Shown one piece after another: positions 48,403 to 58,281 of a stretch of DNA of 64,000 nucleotides. The position numbers and the translations under genes were made by a program. Positions within the stretch are counted from its first letter, which is position 1. Every line of letters begins with the position of its first letter. Under the pieces are notes generated by a model. The model searched no databases. It worked only from the letters and a program-made list of their open reading frames with translations, and was not told the origin of the DNA. Source of the DNA: an uncultured Lachnospiraceae bacterium (GTDB lineage Bacteria > Bacillota > Clostridia > Lachnospirales > Lachnospiraceae); assembly GCA_910586645.1 (NCBI GenBank), contig CAJUIS010000008.1, positions 25,784-89,783 of the forward strand, given 5' to 3'.

Positions 48403-51063
48403 GTGAAACAGAAATTTGGAGTAAATGAGCTGCGCAGAATGTATCTGGAGTTTTTTGAGAGCAAGGAGCATCTTGCGATGAAAAGTTTTTCTCTGGTGCC
48501 TCATAATGACAACAGCCTGCTTTTGATCAACGCGGGAATGGCGCCGTTGAAACGTTATTTTGTCGGACAGGAGATTCCGCCGAGACGGCGCGTGACGACC
48601 TGCCAGAAGTGCATTCGTACCGGGGACATTGAAAATGTCGGTAAGACGGCAAGGCATCTGACATTTTTTGAAATGCTTGGCAATTTTTCATTTGGAGATT
48701 ATTTTAAAGAGGAAGCGATTGCCTGGTCGTGGGAATTTCTGACAGAAGTTTTGGGGCTTGAGGAAGACCGCCTTTATCCGTCTGTCTATGGAGAGGATGA
48801 AGAGGCGTTTGCTATCTGGAATCAAAAAATTGGCGTTGCAGCGGATAGGATTACGAGATTTTACCGCGATCCGGAAACGGGAAAATGTGATAATTTCTGG
48901 GAACATGGCGCAGGGCCATGCGGGCCTTGTTCTGAAATTTATTATGACAGGGGAGAAAGTTACGGCTGCGGCAGTTCGGATTGTAAAGTCGGCTGTGAGT
49001 GCGACCGTTTTATGGAAGTCTGGAACAATGTGTTTACCCAGTTTGACGGAGACGGCAAAGGCGGTTATGAAGAGCTGGAACAGAAGAATATCGATACCGG
49101 AATGGGACTGGAACGCCTTGCCGTTGTGATGCAGGAAGTGGATTCCGTATTTGATATTGATACGATGAAGGCGATTCGGGACAGAGTCTGTGAATTATCG
49201 CATAAGACGTATCGGACGGACGCTATGGACGATATTTCGATCCGTCTGATTACCGATCATATCCGTTCGGCAACCTTTATGGTATCGGACGGCATTATGC
49301 CTGGCAATGAAGGAAGGGGATATGTGTTAAGAAGGCTGATCCGGCGCGCGGCAAGGCACGGGAAAATGCTTGGTATTGACGGAGTTTTTCTTGCAAGGCT
49401 GAGCGAGACGGTCATTTCCGAGAGCAGGGACGGTTATCCGGAACTGGAAGAAAAGAAGGACTTTATTTTCCGTGTGCTGACGCAGGAGGAAGAGAAGTTC
49501 CACAAGACGATTGATCAGGGGCTTGCCATTTTATCCGATATGCAGGAAGAGATGGTGAAAAAAGGAGAGAAAATCCTTTCCGGCGCAGAAGCGTTTAAAC
49601 TATATGATACGTACGGGTTCCCGGTTGATCTGACACAGGAGATTCTGGAAGAAAAAGGTTTTTCCATTGATGAAGCAGGGTTTCAAAAAGCAATGGACGA
49701 ACAGAGGACAAAAGCCAGAAAAGCAAGGAAAGCGACAAATTATATGGGGGCGGACGCTACGGTTTACGAATCCGTCGATCCGTCTGTTACGACGGAGTTT
49801 ATTGGATATGATAAGCTTTCCGCTTCGTCAAAAGTTACGGTTCTGACAACGGAGACGGAGATTACAGAGGCTCTGTCTGACGGGGAGACGGGAACGATTT
49901 TTGTAGAACAGACGCCGTTTTATGCGACGATGGGCGGTCAGAATGCAGATATGGGAGTGATTCGCGCCGGGGATTTTGAATTTGAAGTAAAAGACGTCAT
50001 ATCTATGTCGGGCGGTAAAGTGGGCCATGTCGGAACAGTCACAAAGGGAATGATAAAGACAGGCGATACCGCAGAGCTTATTGTAGACAGAGACAGGCGT
50101 CTGGCAATTGCAAAGAACCACAGTGCGACGCATCTTCTCCAAAAAGCGCTTCGTGAGGTATTGGGAAGCCATGTGGAACAGGCGGGATCTGACGTAAATG
50201 CGGATCGTCTGCGCTTTGACTTTACGCATTTTTCAGCCATGACAAAAGAGGAGCTTGAGAAAACAGAAGCAATCGTCAACTGTAAGATAACGGAGGCGCT
50301 TTCTGTCGTAACGGATATTATGACGTTGGAGGAAGCAAAAAAGACGGGGGCGATGGCGCTGTTTGGGGAGAAATACGGCGATACGGTGCGCGTGGTGCGT
50401 ATGGGTGATTTTTCCACAGAGCTGTGCGGCGGTACGCATGTGGCAAACACCTCGGCAATTACGGCGTTTAAAATTATCAGTGAATCCGGCGTGGCTGCAG
50501 GAGTCCGGAGACTGGAGGCTTTGACAAGCGACGCAGTATTTGCATATTATGACAAAATAGAGGCCGCGCTGGAATGTGCGGCGGCTCTGCTGAAGACGAA
50601 TCCTGCGGATTTGACAGGAAAAATAGAGCATCTTTTGGGAGAAATGAAGGCTTTGCAGAGTGAGAACGAAGCGTTAAAGAGCAAGGCGGCAAAAGATGCG
50701 CTTGGAGACGTTATGGATCAGGTGACGGAGATAAACGGCGTAAAGCTGCTTGCAGCCAGGGCGGACGGTGTGGATATGAACGGTCTGCGGGAGCTTGGCG
50801 ATCAGTGGAAGGAAAAGCTTGGCGAAGGCGTGGTTGTGCTTTTCTCTGAAAACGGAGGCAAGGTGAATCTGATTGCAATGGCTACGGAAGGGGCGATGAA
50901 GAAAGGCGCCCATGCAGGAAATCTGATCAAAGGGATTGCAGGAAAAGTCGGCGGCGGAGGCGGCGGGCGTCCGAATATGGCGCAGGCCGGAGGCAGGAAT
51001 CCGGAAGGGATTGACGACGCCATGGCAGAGGTAAAAACAGTATTAGAGGGACAATTGGCTTAA
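48403..51063 (+). CDS. alaS: Alanine--tRNA ligase
   Basis: An 886-residue class II synthetase. The catalytic core has LVPHNDNSLLLINAGMAPL and CQKCIRTGDIENVG. The editing domain has HSATHLLQKALREVLG and the second zinc part CGGTHVANT. The C-terminal C-Ala domain ends in a glycine run GKVGGGGGGRPNMAQAGG. GGTGGAGGAA before a GTG at 48403 sets the start; an in-frame TTG at 48385 lies within that ribosome site. Confidence 0.97.
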   Translation: MKQKFGVNELRRMYLEFFESKEHLAMKSFSLVPHNDNSLLLINAGMAPLKRYFVGQEIPPRRRVTTCQKCIRTGDIENVGKTARHLTFFEMLGNFSFGDYFKEEAIAWSWEFLTEVLGLEEDRLYPSVYGEDEEAFAIWNQKIGVAADRITRFYRDPETGKCDNFWEHGAGPCGPCSEIYYDRGESYGCGSSDCKVGCECDRFMEVWNNVFTQFDGDGKGGYEELEQKNIDTGMGLERLAVVMQEVDSVFDIDTMKAIRDRVCELSHKTYRTDAMDDISIRLITDHIRSATFMVSDGIMPGNEGRGYVLRRLIRRAARHGKMLGIDGVFLARLSETVISESRDGYPELEEKKDFIFRVLTQEEEKFHKTIDQGLAILSDMQEEMVKKGEKILSGAEAFKLYDTYGFPVDLTQEILEEKGFSIDEAGFQKAMDEQRTKARKARKATNYMGADATVYESVDPSVTTEFIGYDKLSASSKVTVLTTETEITEALSDGETGTIFVEQTPFYATMGGQNADMGVIRAGDFEFEVKDVISMSGGKVGHVGTVTKGMIKTGDTAELIVDRDRRLAIAKNHSATHLLQKALREVLGSHVEQAGSDVNADRLRFDFTHFSAMTKEELEKTEAIVNCKITEALSVVTDIMTLEEAKKTGAMALFGEKYGDTVRVVRMGDFSTELCGGTHVANTSAITAFKIISESGVAAGVRRLEALTSDAVFAYYDKIEAALECAAALLKTNPADLTGKIEHLLGEMKALQSENEALKSKAAKDALGDVMDQVTEINGVKLLAARADGVDMNGLRELGDQWKEKLGEGVVVLFSENGGKVNLIAMATEGAMKKGAHAGNLIKGIAGKVGGGGGGRPNMAQAGGRNPEGIDDAMAEVKTVLEGQLA

Positions 51064-51073
51064 TTTATGAATG

Positions 51074-51118
51074 AGGATGCTTTATCTGTTTATAAATTCG
51101 GATAGGGCATCCTTTTTT
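51074..51118 (+). terminator. Terminator after alaS
   Basis: AGGATGC (51074-51080) pairs with GCATCCT (51107-51113), with partial inner pairing (TTATC with GATAG), followed by a run of T to 51118. It directly precedes the glycosidase gene. Confidence 0.85.
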
Positions 51119-51137
51119 ACAATTGGGGGAAATCACA

Positions 51138-54100
51138 ATGAAAAAAATAAAAAACAGGATTATTTCTATGATGGTTATTGGATGTTTGACCGCAGGACTG
51201 GTTTTGGCGCCGGTTGGAGAGGATAAAACCTGTGCGGCTGACGTTTTAAACGGGCTGGTCTGCCATCTGTCATTTGACGGATCTTCGGAAGAAGAACAGA
51301 TGCGGAATAAAGCGCCTGATTCAGGCTGTGCGGCGGAAAAGACGGGAAGCGGCGCCGTACTGAACGAACAGGAAGGCATATCCGGCGGAATGCTGTATTT
51401 TGGCAAACAGGAAAATTCCTATCTTCGTCTTGGTTTAAAGGATTCCGGTCAGGCTTTGAATGCGTCGACGGATGACTTCTCTGTGATGGCATGGGTCAGG
51501 TTTGACAGGGATGCATTTGAAGGAGGAAGCGATAAGATCAACCTTTTTCAGCAGACAGCGGACGCAGGGGATCCGGGAGCCGCCGGGAGGACAATTTTAT
51601 ATTATACGTCGGATAAAAAAATCGGTACGTTCCTTACGGGAAACGATGTCTTATGCAGCAGGGGAATTGCGGTGGAAAGCTGGGTTCACATTGCGCTGAC
51701 CTGCAGCCATTCTGACAAAAAAGTCCGTTTTTACATAAATGGGAGTATGGCGGGCGAACATACGCTGAACGGGGATTTTGTAAATGCGGCTACCGATATT
51801 CTTGCAGGGGCGCATAAAAATCCGGAAGCAAAATCTGCGATGAAGGGAAGGCTGGATGAACTGCGTTATTATAACAGAGTGGCAGAAGCAGATGAAATCC
51901 GGGAGGTATACCGTGAATTTGCAGAGGAAGAGCAAAGAAAAGTAAAAATTGAAGCGGATGCCAATACGTCTTTGCGTGAAATTCCGGACGCGATGTTTGG
52001 AATCAATCACAGGTATCATAATAATGGTTATAATTCCTGGAATGCGGCAGAACAGAAAATAGAAGAGGAATTTAACCTCCGTGCAAAGGAAGCGTCATTT
52101 GGCTCCGTCCGGTATCCGGGAGGGACGGTTGCAAACCTGTACGACTGGAAGCGGGCAATTGGGCCGCAGGAAGAGAGAAAAAAGACAATCCATGGAAATA
52201 CAAGAGGCCCTATCGAGCCGAATTTTGGCGTGGATGAGGCCATGAGCTGGATTTATGACGATCTTGATTCTGAGGCTGTCTGGGTTTATGCAATGGCGCA
52301 GGGAAGCGCGCAGGATGCGGCGGATTTGTTTGAATATCTGAATGCTCCTGCCGACGGGGAAGAAACGAATCCAAACGGAGGCGTTGACTGGGCCGAGGTA
52401 AGGAAGGCAAATGGGCATTCTGAGCCTTATGGCGTTACCCGGTTTGAAATTGGCAATGAAATGGGACTGTGGGGACAAAATTACTGGATGCCGGGCTGTG
52501 GCAGCTCGTCTTATGAAGAAATGGCGAGAGCTTACGTCAATGGCGGGGAAATGACGTTTACCAAGGAAAGAGCGGTACAGGAAGAGGATTGGAGAGACGC
52601 TGCGGCAAACGGCGACGGAACGAAAGGACAGGTAAAGTATGCAAGATACAGTCCGGTAAAAGAAGGCAGCGCTTCTGTATTTGTAAATAATGCCGAATGG
52701 AGGATTGTGGATTCTCTGCAGGGGCAGGGAGCGGAAAATGTCTGTGAGTTTGATTATAAGACAGGCAGGATTACATTCGGAGACGGCGTGAACGGCAATG
52801 TTTTAGGAAGCGGACAGACAGTCACGGTAACTTATAAAAGCGAGCGGGATGGATTTTGCGATTATTACAGAGAGCTGAAAAACATTGCGGAAGAGCTTGG
52901 CATGAAAGTTATGGTGTATTCCTGTATGGAAAGGGAATCTGCGGTCAGGAGCCTGCAGGAAGCGGGAGGACAGTATGACGGCGTGGTAATCCATCCATAC
53001 AGCGAGACGAGCGGAACTGGCAATGGGTATATACATATTCCGGAAGATGATCCTGAATTTTATGAAAAGATGCTTGGGCGTTCTTTGGAGCATAATATCA
53101 GCCGCGTACAGAATCTGAAAGAATTTATGGGGGAAGGAAAGGTTCCGGTTATTTCAGAATTTGGCATTTATAAGCATAATACTAAGCTTGTCCGTTCGAT
53201 TGGCCATGCGGTTTATATCGCAAATGAAATGATTGATTATATCGGTCTTGGCACGCCTTATCTCAATAAGCACTGTCTGGTCGATTATCCCTATGAATCT
53301 GACGATCTTGGAAACGGCTCGCAGTGCGTCATACAGGCAGTCCGTAAAGAAGACGGTTCTTATGGCTTTGTATCCACGCCTTCTGCAAAAGCTTTTTCTG
53401 TTTTTAATCATATGACAGGAACCGAACAGATTGGGCAGACATTGATTGGAAATGAAACTTATTATACATTTGAGCAGAATGGAAGCTATGATGTGCCTGT
53501 GGTAAAAGCGATGTCTACAAAAGACAGTGACGGAACTGTTTATATTACGGCAGTAAATAATCCGAAAGAGGAAGAGACTTTGTTGGAAATCAGTGTGAAC
53601 GACAGAGATCTGAGCGGTCTTGAGATTGAAGTCTGGCATCTTGGTTCGGAACAGGCAGATGACGAAAATACGATAGAGAATCCGGATTTTGTGGATGTTG
53701 AAAAGTCGGTTGTGACAGGAAGCGGGAAGGTTCTTTCCTATACGCTTGCGCCGCATTCCATTACGAGCTTTAAAATTCCGGCAGAAAATCCGGCAGAAAA
53801 GATTGTGATTACGACAAAAGCGGAAGCCGGCGGGACTGCATATGGAGATATCGAGGCGGAACCAGGGAGTGAAGTGACGATACAGGCGGTTCCGGATGAA
53901 GGATATGAATTTTCCGGCTGGTACATAGGGGAAGAGAAGGTGTCGTCGAATGCAGTCTATACATTTACTGCAGAAGAAGATACGGCGTTTACGGCGAAAT
54001 TTCAGAAGAAAAACGAACCGAATCCGCCTTCAGACAATACCGGTCAGGGAGATGGGGATAAGGATAAAACGGAAGTTCCCGTACAGAATAAGCCGGCTGC

Positions 54101-54686
54101 TGTTGGAGAAATCATATTGGATTCTGATACAAATGGAAAGTATCAGGTGATTTCGATCAAAGGAGAAAACCTTACGCTTTCCTATATCGGACCGCTGACA
54201 GCGGATTTGAAAAAATATAAAATTCCCGGAACGGTGAAGTTAAACGGCAAAGAGTGCAGGGTAACTTCCATTGGGGCAAATGCATTTAAAAATAATAAAC
54301 AGATGACAGAGGCAGTGATTGGAGAAAATATAGAGACAATTGGATCAAATGCGTTTCTGGGATGCAGCAAATTGAAGAAAGTGACAATTGGGAAAGATGT
54401 AGTGGAGATTAAAGAGAAGGCTTTTTATAAAACAATTTCCCTGGTAAAAATAAAAATTCCGGCAAAAGTAAAGAAGATAGGGAAACAGGCGTTTGCCGGA
54501 GCGAAAAAATTAAAGGACATTACAATTTTAACTAAGAAACTGACAAAAAAATCGGTTGGAAAAAATGCATTTCAGAAAATCAGTCCGAAGGCGAAATTTA
54601 AAGCGCCGGCAAGTAAACAAACGCTTTACAGAAAGATATTGCGTGCGAGAGGCGCCGGCAAAAAAGCGAAAGTTTTGCGTGTGTAA
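51138..54686 (+). CDS. Secreted GH51-like glycosidase with LamG, InlB-B-type and leucine-rich repeats
   Basis: A 1182-residue exported enzyme. A signal peptide (to about residue 34, ending CAA) is followed by a LamG domain (about 35-255). The catalytic clan-A barrel resembles alpha-L-arabinofuranosidases of GH51: acid/base E441 in FEIGNEMGLWG and nucleophile E674 in VISEFGIYKHN. A beta-rich insert lies at about residues 497-573. A beta domain, one InlB-B-like repeat (EPGSEVTIQAVPDEGYEFSG), a linker and BspA-type leucine-rich repeats (from about 1028) follow, ending in a basic tail. There is no LPXTG. Exact substrate is unknown. GGGGGAA precedes the ATG. Confidence 0.8.
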   Translation: MKKIKNRIISMMVIGCLTAGLVLAPVGEDKTCAADVLNGLVCHLSFDGSSEEEQMRNKAPDSGCAAEKTGSGAVLNEQEGISGGMLYFGKQENSYLRLGLKDSGQALNASTDDFSVMAWVRFDRDAFEGGSDKINLFQQTADAGDPGAAGRTILYYTSDKKIGTFLTGNDVLCSRGIAVESWVHIALTCSHSDKKVRFYINGSMAGEHTLNGDFVNAATDILAGAHKNPEAKSAMKGRLDELRYYNRVAEADEIREVYREFAEEEQRKVKIEADANTSLREIPDAMFGINHRYHNNGYNSWNAAEQKIEEEFNLRAKEASFGSVRYPGGTVANLYDWKRAIGPQEERKKTIHGNTRGPIEPNFGVDEAMSWIYDDLDSEAVWVYAMAQGSAQDAADLFEYLNAPADGEETNPNGGVDWAEVRKANGHSEPYGVTRFEIGNEMGLWGQNYWMPGCGSSSYEEMARAYVNGGEMTFTKERAVQEEDWRDAAANGDGTKGQVKYARYSPVKEGSASVFVNNAEWRIVDSLQGQGAENVCEFDYKTGRITFGDGVNGNVLGSGQTVTVTYKSERDGFCDYYRELKNIAEELGMKVMVYSCMERESAVRSLQEAGGQYDGVVIHPYSETSGTGNGYIHIPEDDPEFYEKMLGRSLEHNISRVQNLKEFMGEGKVPVISEFGIYKHNTKLVRSIGHAVYIANEMIDYIGLGTPYLNKHCLVDYPYESDDLGNGSQCVIQAVRKEDGSYGFVSTPSAKAFSVFNHMTGTEQIGQTLIGNETYYTFEQNGSYDVPVVKAMSTKDSDGTVYITAVNNPKEEETLLEISVNDRDLSGLEIEVWHLGSEQADDENTIENPDFVDVEKSVVTGSGKVLSYTLAPHSITSFKIPAENPAEKIVITTKAEAGGTAYGDIEAEPGSEVTIQAVPDEGYEFSGWYIGEEKVSSNAVYTFTAEEDTAFTAKFQKKNEPNPPSDNTGQGDGDKDKTEVPVQNKPAAVGEIILDSDTNGKYQVISIKGENLTLSYIGPLTADLKKYKIPGTVKLNGKECRVTSIGANAFKNNKQMTEAVIGENIETIGSNAFLGCSKLKKVTIGKDVVEIKEKAFYKTISLVKIKIPAKVKKIGKQAFAGAKKLKDITILTKKLTKKSVGKNAFQKISPKAKFKAPASKQTLYRKILRARGAGKKAKVLRV

Positions 54687-54726
54687 TAAAATGAATAATA
54701 TTTTAAATAAGTTTCTGTAAAAGTAG

Positions 54727-54754
54727 TTGACGAATGGAAAAATTATGTTATAAT
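54727..54754 (+). promoter_or_regulatory. Promoter for rpsU
   Basis: TTGACG (54727-54732) and a perfect TATAAT (54749-54754) with a 16-bp spacer, 80 bp before the rpsU start. This leaves a leader in which GGAGGGAGG (54811-54819) is 14 bp from the ATG. Confidence 0.8.
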
Positions 54755-54833
54755 AATTGTTAGTGCAGTAAAATATTACCCAGACAGTTGAATATGCACA
54801 ATAAGCAACTGGAGGGAGGTTAGGTGTGAGACT

Positions 54834-55010
54834 ATGTCGAATGTAATCGTAAAAGAGAACGAGACTTTGGACAGCGCTTTACGCAGATTCAAACGAAACT
54901 GTGCAAAGGCTGGTATCCAGCAGGAGATTCGTAAAAGAGAGCATTACGAGAAGCCAAGCGTAAGACGTAAGAAAAAGTCTGAAGCGGCAAGAAAACGCAA
55001 ATATAACTAA
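54834..55010 (+). CDS. rpsU: 30S ribosomal protein S21
   Basis: A 58-residue, strongly basic protein: begins MSNVIVKENETLDSALRRF, contains KRNCAKAGIQQEIRKREHY and ends in a Lys/Arg-rich SEAARKRKYN. Length and sequence match bacterial S21, which sits near the anti-Shine-Dalgarno of 16S rRNA. The nearest purine-rich site is farther from the ATG than usual; GGTGTGAG lies 3-10 bp upstream. A terminator follows at once. Confidence 0.96.
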   Translation: MSNVIVKENETLDSALRRFKRNCAKAGIQQEIRKREHYEKPSVRRKKKSEAARKRKYN

Positions 55011-55020
55011 AACCATCGAT

Positions 55021-55053
55021 AAGAAGAAGTTCGTAAGAACTTCTTCTTTTTTT
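55021..55053 (+). terminator. Terminator after rpsU
   Basis: AAGAAGAAGTTC pairs perfectly with GAACTTCTTCTT (12 bp) over a GTAA loop, then TTTTT. Confidence 0.95.
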
Positions 55054-55054
55054 G

Positions 55055-55082
55055 TAATAATTCGTAAGACAAGTCATATATT
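55055..55082 (+). promoter_or_regulatory. Possible sigma-E promoter of the spoIIIA operon
   Basis: CATATATT (55075-55082) matches the sigma-E -10 consensus at six of eight positions, with TAATAATT (55055-55062) as a weak -35. spoIIIA operons are known sigma-E targets. Spacing is slightly short, so this is tentative. Confidence 0.4.
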
Positions 55083-55102
55083 AGACTAGGAGTTGAAAAA
55101 AG

Positions 55103-56005
55103 ATGAGAGAAGAAATTCTGCATATTATGCCGACGCGTCTGAGAGGTTCTATGGAATCCTGCTTTTGCGCGCAGTCTGATATAGAGGAAATCCGCATCCG
55201 GGTTGGACAGGCGCCGGAACTTCGGTGCGCAGATAAAAGCATATGGCTGCCGTTTCAGGTTACTGCGGCTGATGTGGACGAGATGTTGACTTTTATCAGC
55301 CATTATTCCATTTATGCCTATGAAGAGGAAATTCGGCAGGGTTATCTGACGATAGAAGGCGGGAACCGGATTGGTTTTGCCGGGCAGGTGCGGATGGAAG
55401 ACGGACAGGTTTTGCGTATGACAAATATTTGCTTTTTAAATATACGGATTGCCGGAGAGCGGAAAGGGTGCGCGAAAGAACTGCTGCCTTTTTTGTACGA
55501 AGGAGATGAATTTTTAAATACGCTTATCGTTTCAAAACCGGGAACCGGGAAGACGACGTTTCTGCGGGACTGTGTGCGGATGCTTTCGGAAGGAGAGGCC
55601 AAAAGAGAAGGAAAAAAAGTCTGTATTATTGACGAACGTTCGGAAATTGCAGCCTGTCATCTTGGCATTCCTCAAAATGACGTAGGACGCCGTACAGATG
55701 TTTTGGACGGCTGCCCAAAGCAGGCGGGGATGCGGATGGCTCTTCGGAGTATGTCGCCGGAAATTATTGCGGTAGATGAGCTTGGAGGAAGGCAGGATGC
55801 AGAAGCGGTCAAAGAAATGATTCTTTGCGGCTGTAAAGTTCTTGGAACAATGCATGGAGAAAAAATGGAACATATTGTTCAGTCGGCGGAAATGGAAAAG
55901 ATGTATCAAAGCAAATTGTTTGAAAGATATGTTTTTTTAAGGAAAAATGAGACAGGCAGGAGAGAGTTTCAGGTTTATGACTGGGAGTGCAGAAGATTAT
56001 GCTGA
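55103..56005 (+). CDS. spoIIIAA: Stage III sporulation protein AA
   Basis: A 300-residue cytosolic ATPase related to secretion motor ATPases, thought to power the SpoIIIA-SpoIIQ channel between mother cell and forespore. Walker A is SKPGTGKTTFLRD with K150; also seen are IIDERSEIA and IIAVDELGG (Walker B). First gene of eight. AGGAG precedes the ATG. Confidence 0.96.
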   Translation: MREEILHIMPTRLRGSMESCFCAQSDIEEIRIRVGQAPELRCADKSIWLPFQVTAADVDEMLTFISHYSIYAYEEEIRQGYLTIEGGNRIGFAGQVRMEDGQVLRMTNICFLNIRIAGERKGCAKELLPFLYEGDEFLNTLIVSKPGTGKTTFLRDCVRMLSEGEAKREGKKVCIIDERSEIAACHLGIPQNDVGRRTDVLDGCPKQAGMRMALRSMSPEIIAVDELGGRQDAEAVKEMILCGCKVLGTMHGEKMEHIVQSAEMEKMYQSKLFERYVFLRKNETGRREFQVYDWECRRLC

Positions 56006-56511
56006 AATTAGCGGGTGTTTTGTTTATTCTAACAGGAACGGCTGGATTTGGCCGGTATCTGAGCGGTTATTTGAATACACATTTTTCGCAGTTGGTGGAA
56101 TACAGGGAAATTTTCACACAGATGGATGCAGGGCGCAGCTATCTGCGGCTTCCCTATGCGCAGCTTTTAAGAAGGGCAGCAAAAGGAAAAGGTGAGCTGT
56201 TATGCGGCGTTTTGCTGGAAGTGGCGGACGAGATGGAAAAAAACCGGGAGGCCGACGTGGGCGCATTGTGGGAAGCGGCCTTTGAAAAAAGGAAAAAACA
56301 GATTTTTTTGAACGAGGAAGAGAAAGATCTGCTTCTGTCGCTGGCAAGAAGTCTTGCTTTGGAGGGAGAGCATACGCAGGTTGCCAAAATATATTTTATT
56401 CAGCTTGAAGATAAAATTGTGAAAGCAATGGGAGAGAAGAAAGAAAAACAGAAGCTGTATGGAACCGTGAGCATTCTTGGCGGACTGTTTTTGGTTATTT
56501 TACTGTTGTAG
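55999..56511 (+). CDS. spoIIIAB: Stage III sporulation protein AB
   Basis: A 170-residue protein with a membrane helix at each end (about 3-20 and 152-170) and a soluble helical middle. It resembles the GspF-like component of type II secretion. It overlaps the spoIIIAA stop. ATG 55999 is used; a GTG at 55987 is a possible alternative. Confidence 0.93.
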   Translation: MLKLAGVLFILTGTAGFGRYLSGYLNTHFSQLVEYREIFTQMDAGRSYLRLPYAQLLRRAAKGKGELLCGVLLEVADEMEKNREADVGALWEAAFEKRKKQIFLNEEEKDLLLSLARSLALEGEHTQVAKIYFIQLEDKIVKAMGEKKEKQKLYGTVSILGGLFLVILLL

Positions 56512-56568
56512 TGCAAAAAACGGATGAATGGAACAGAGAGATTTTCAGAGCAGATAAGAGGAGAATCC

Positions 56569-56763
56569 ATGAGCGTAAATTTAATTTTTAAAATTGCTGC
56601 GGTCGGCATTTTAGTTACCGTACTGAGTCAGGTTTTAAAACACAGCGGAAGAGAAGAACATGCATTTCTGACAAGCCTTGCAGGACTGATTATTGTGCTG
56701 TTTTGGATTGTGCCGTACATATATGAATTGTTTGAGACTATGCAGAAACTATTTTCTTTGTAG
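56569..56763 (+). CDS. spoIIIAC: Stage III sporulation protein AC
   Basis: A 64-residue protein with two membrane helices (MSVNLIFKIAAVGILVTVL and a second at about 32-52). Length matches the family. AAGAGGAGAATCC sets the start at 56569 and rules out the ATG at 56524. Confidence 0.95.
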   Translation: MSVNLIFKIAAVGILVTVLSQVLKHSGREEHAFLTSLAGLIIVLFWIVPYIYELFETMQKLFSL

Positions 56764-56772
56764 GAGGGCGGT

Positions 56773-57156
56773 ATGGATATTTTAAAAATCAGTATGTTTG
56801 GAATTTCGGCTGTCCTTTTGGCTTTGATCCTGAAAAGCTGCCGTCCGGAGTACAGCCAGTATATCAGCATTGCCGTATGTATTTTGATTTTTATGTTTAT
56901 TGGCACAAAACTCAATGCATTGATTCATTATGCGCAGAAAATGCAGGATATGGTTCATTTGGATCATTCTTATATGGAAATGATACTGAAAATGATTGGC
57001 GTGACGTATGTGGCGGAATTTGCGTCTAATATTTGTAAAGACAGCGGTTACCAGACGATAGCGGGGCAGATTGAGCTTTTTGCAAAAATTTCCATTCTTG
57101 TGCTTGGAATGCCGGTTCTGCTGGCATTTATGGAGATCATCGGAGAACTTCTATGA
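56773..57156 (+). CDS. spoIIIAD: Stage III sporulation protein AD
   Basis: A 127-residue membrane protein with about four helices; begins MDILKISMFGISAVLLALIL, and LKMIGVTYVAEFASNICKD is typical. It follows spoIIIAC by 9 bp and overlaps spoIIIAE by 4 bp. Confidence 0.95.
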   Translation: MDILKISMFGISAVLLALILKSCRPEYSQYISIAVCILIFMFIGTKLNALIHYAQKMQDMVHLDHSYMEMILKMIGVTYVAEFASNICKDSGYQTIAGQIELFAKISILVLGMPVLLAFMEIIGELL

Positions 57157-58280
57157 AGCGGCGGGCGCTTTATAGTTTGATTTTTTTACTGGCTCTGTTT
57201 TTGGGACAGCCCGTTTGGGCAAAAGATGCGGAAGATTTGATGAACGATATGGATTTCTCTGAAGTCAGCAGTTTTCTGGAAAATACGAAAGAAGTTCCTG
57301 TGTCCTTTGAGGAAGTGGTGCAGGCTGTTTTAAAAGGAGGTGATCTGCCTTATGAAACAGTGGGAGATTATATGAAAGCGGCTGCGCTGGACGGTTTTTC
57401 TGAAAGCAGGCAGCTTGTAGTTATGCTGCTTCTTGTATCCCTTGCGTTTTCCATACTGAAAAACTATGCAAAAAATTTTTCCAGTTCCTATGTGTCGGAA
57501 ATTCTCTTTTTTTTATGTTACTGTTTTATGATGGCTCTTTTGCTTCGTTCATTTTCCGTAATGAATGAAACTGTTTTAAAGACAACGGAAAATATGGTGG
57601 GATTTATGAAAGCGCTGATTCCCTCCTATTGTATGGCAATTTCCTATACGCTGAATATGAATTCTTCAGCGGCGGCATATTCTTTGATTTTTGCCGCAGT
57701 TTATCTTGTGGAGTGGATGCTTCGCTATTTGCTGGTTCCGTTGGTTCAGATTTATATTATGCTGGAATTTTTAAATCATTTGATGGAAGAAGAGCGTTTT
57801 CAAAGGCTTTCAGATTTGATAGCGGGTGCGGTGCGGCTGATTTTAAAAACTGCCGTGACATTTATCCTTGGAATCAATATTATTCAGGGAATGGTTGCCC
57901 CGGCGCTGGACCGCCTGGCCGGAAATACGATTGCAAAAACAATTCAGATGGTTCCGGGGATTGGAAATATTGCAGGCGGCATGGGGCAGATATTTTTAAG
58001 TTCCGGACTTGTGATTAAAAACTGTATCGGAGCGGCAGGGCTTGTGGTGTTGGTTCTTCTTTGCGCGCTTCCATTTCTTAAAATGGCTCTTTTGGCGGGG
58101 CTGTATAAATTTTTGGCAGCGGTAATTGAGCCGATTGCGGATAAAAGGCTTTCCGGAGGAATGAACGGAGTTGCAAACGGAGGGGCTTTGTACTTAAAAA
58201 TTTTAAGTTCATGCCTGATGATGTTTTTTTTGACGATAGCTCTGACAAGCGCTGCGACGGGGTTCGGACTGGGGGGATAA
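57153..58280 (+). CDS. spoIIIAE: Stage III sporulation protein AE
   Basis: A 375-residue polytopic membrane protein with an N-terminal signal (to about residue 23), a short outer segment and six to eight helices. It is the largest membrane component of the SpoIIIA channel. The part around MVPGIGNIAGGMGQIFLSS is conserved. One base separates its stop from the spoIIIAF start. Confidence 0.95.
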   Translation: MKRRALYSLIFLLALFLGQPVWAKDAEDLMNDMDFSEVSSFLENTKEVPVSFEEVVQAVLKGGDLPYETVGDYMKAAALDGFSESRQLVVMLLLVSLAFSILKNYAKNFSSSYVSEILFFLCYCFMMALLLRSFSVMNETVLKTTENMVGFMKALIPSYCMAISYTLNMNSSAAAYSLIFAAVYLVEWMLRYLLVPLVQIYIMLEFLNHLMEEERFQRLSDLIAGAVRLILKTAVTFILGINIIQGMVAPALDRLAGNTIAKTIQMVPGIGNIAGGMGQIFLSSGLVIKNCIGAAGLVVLVLLCALPFLKMALLAGLYKFLAAVIEPIADKRLSGGMNGVANGGALYLKILSSCLMMFFLTIALTSAATGFGLGG

Positions 58281-58281
58281 G

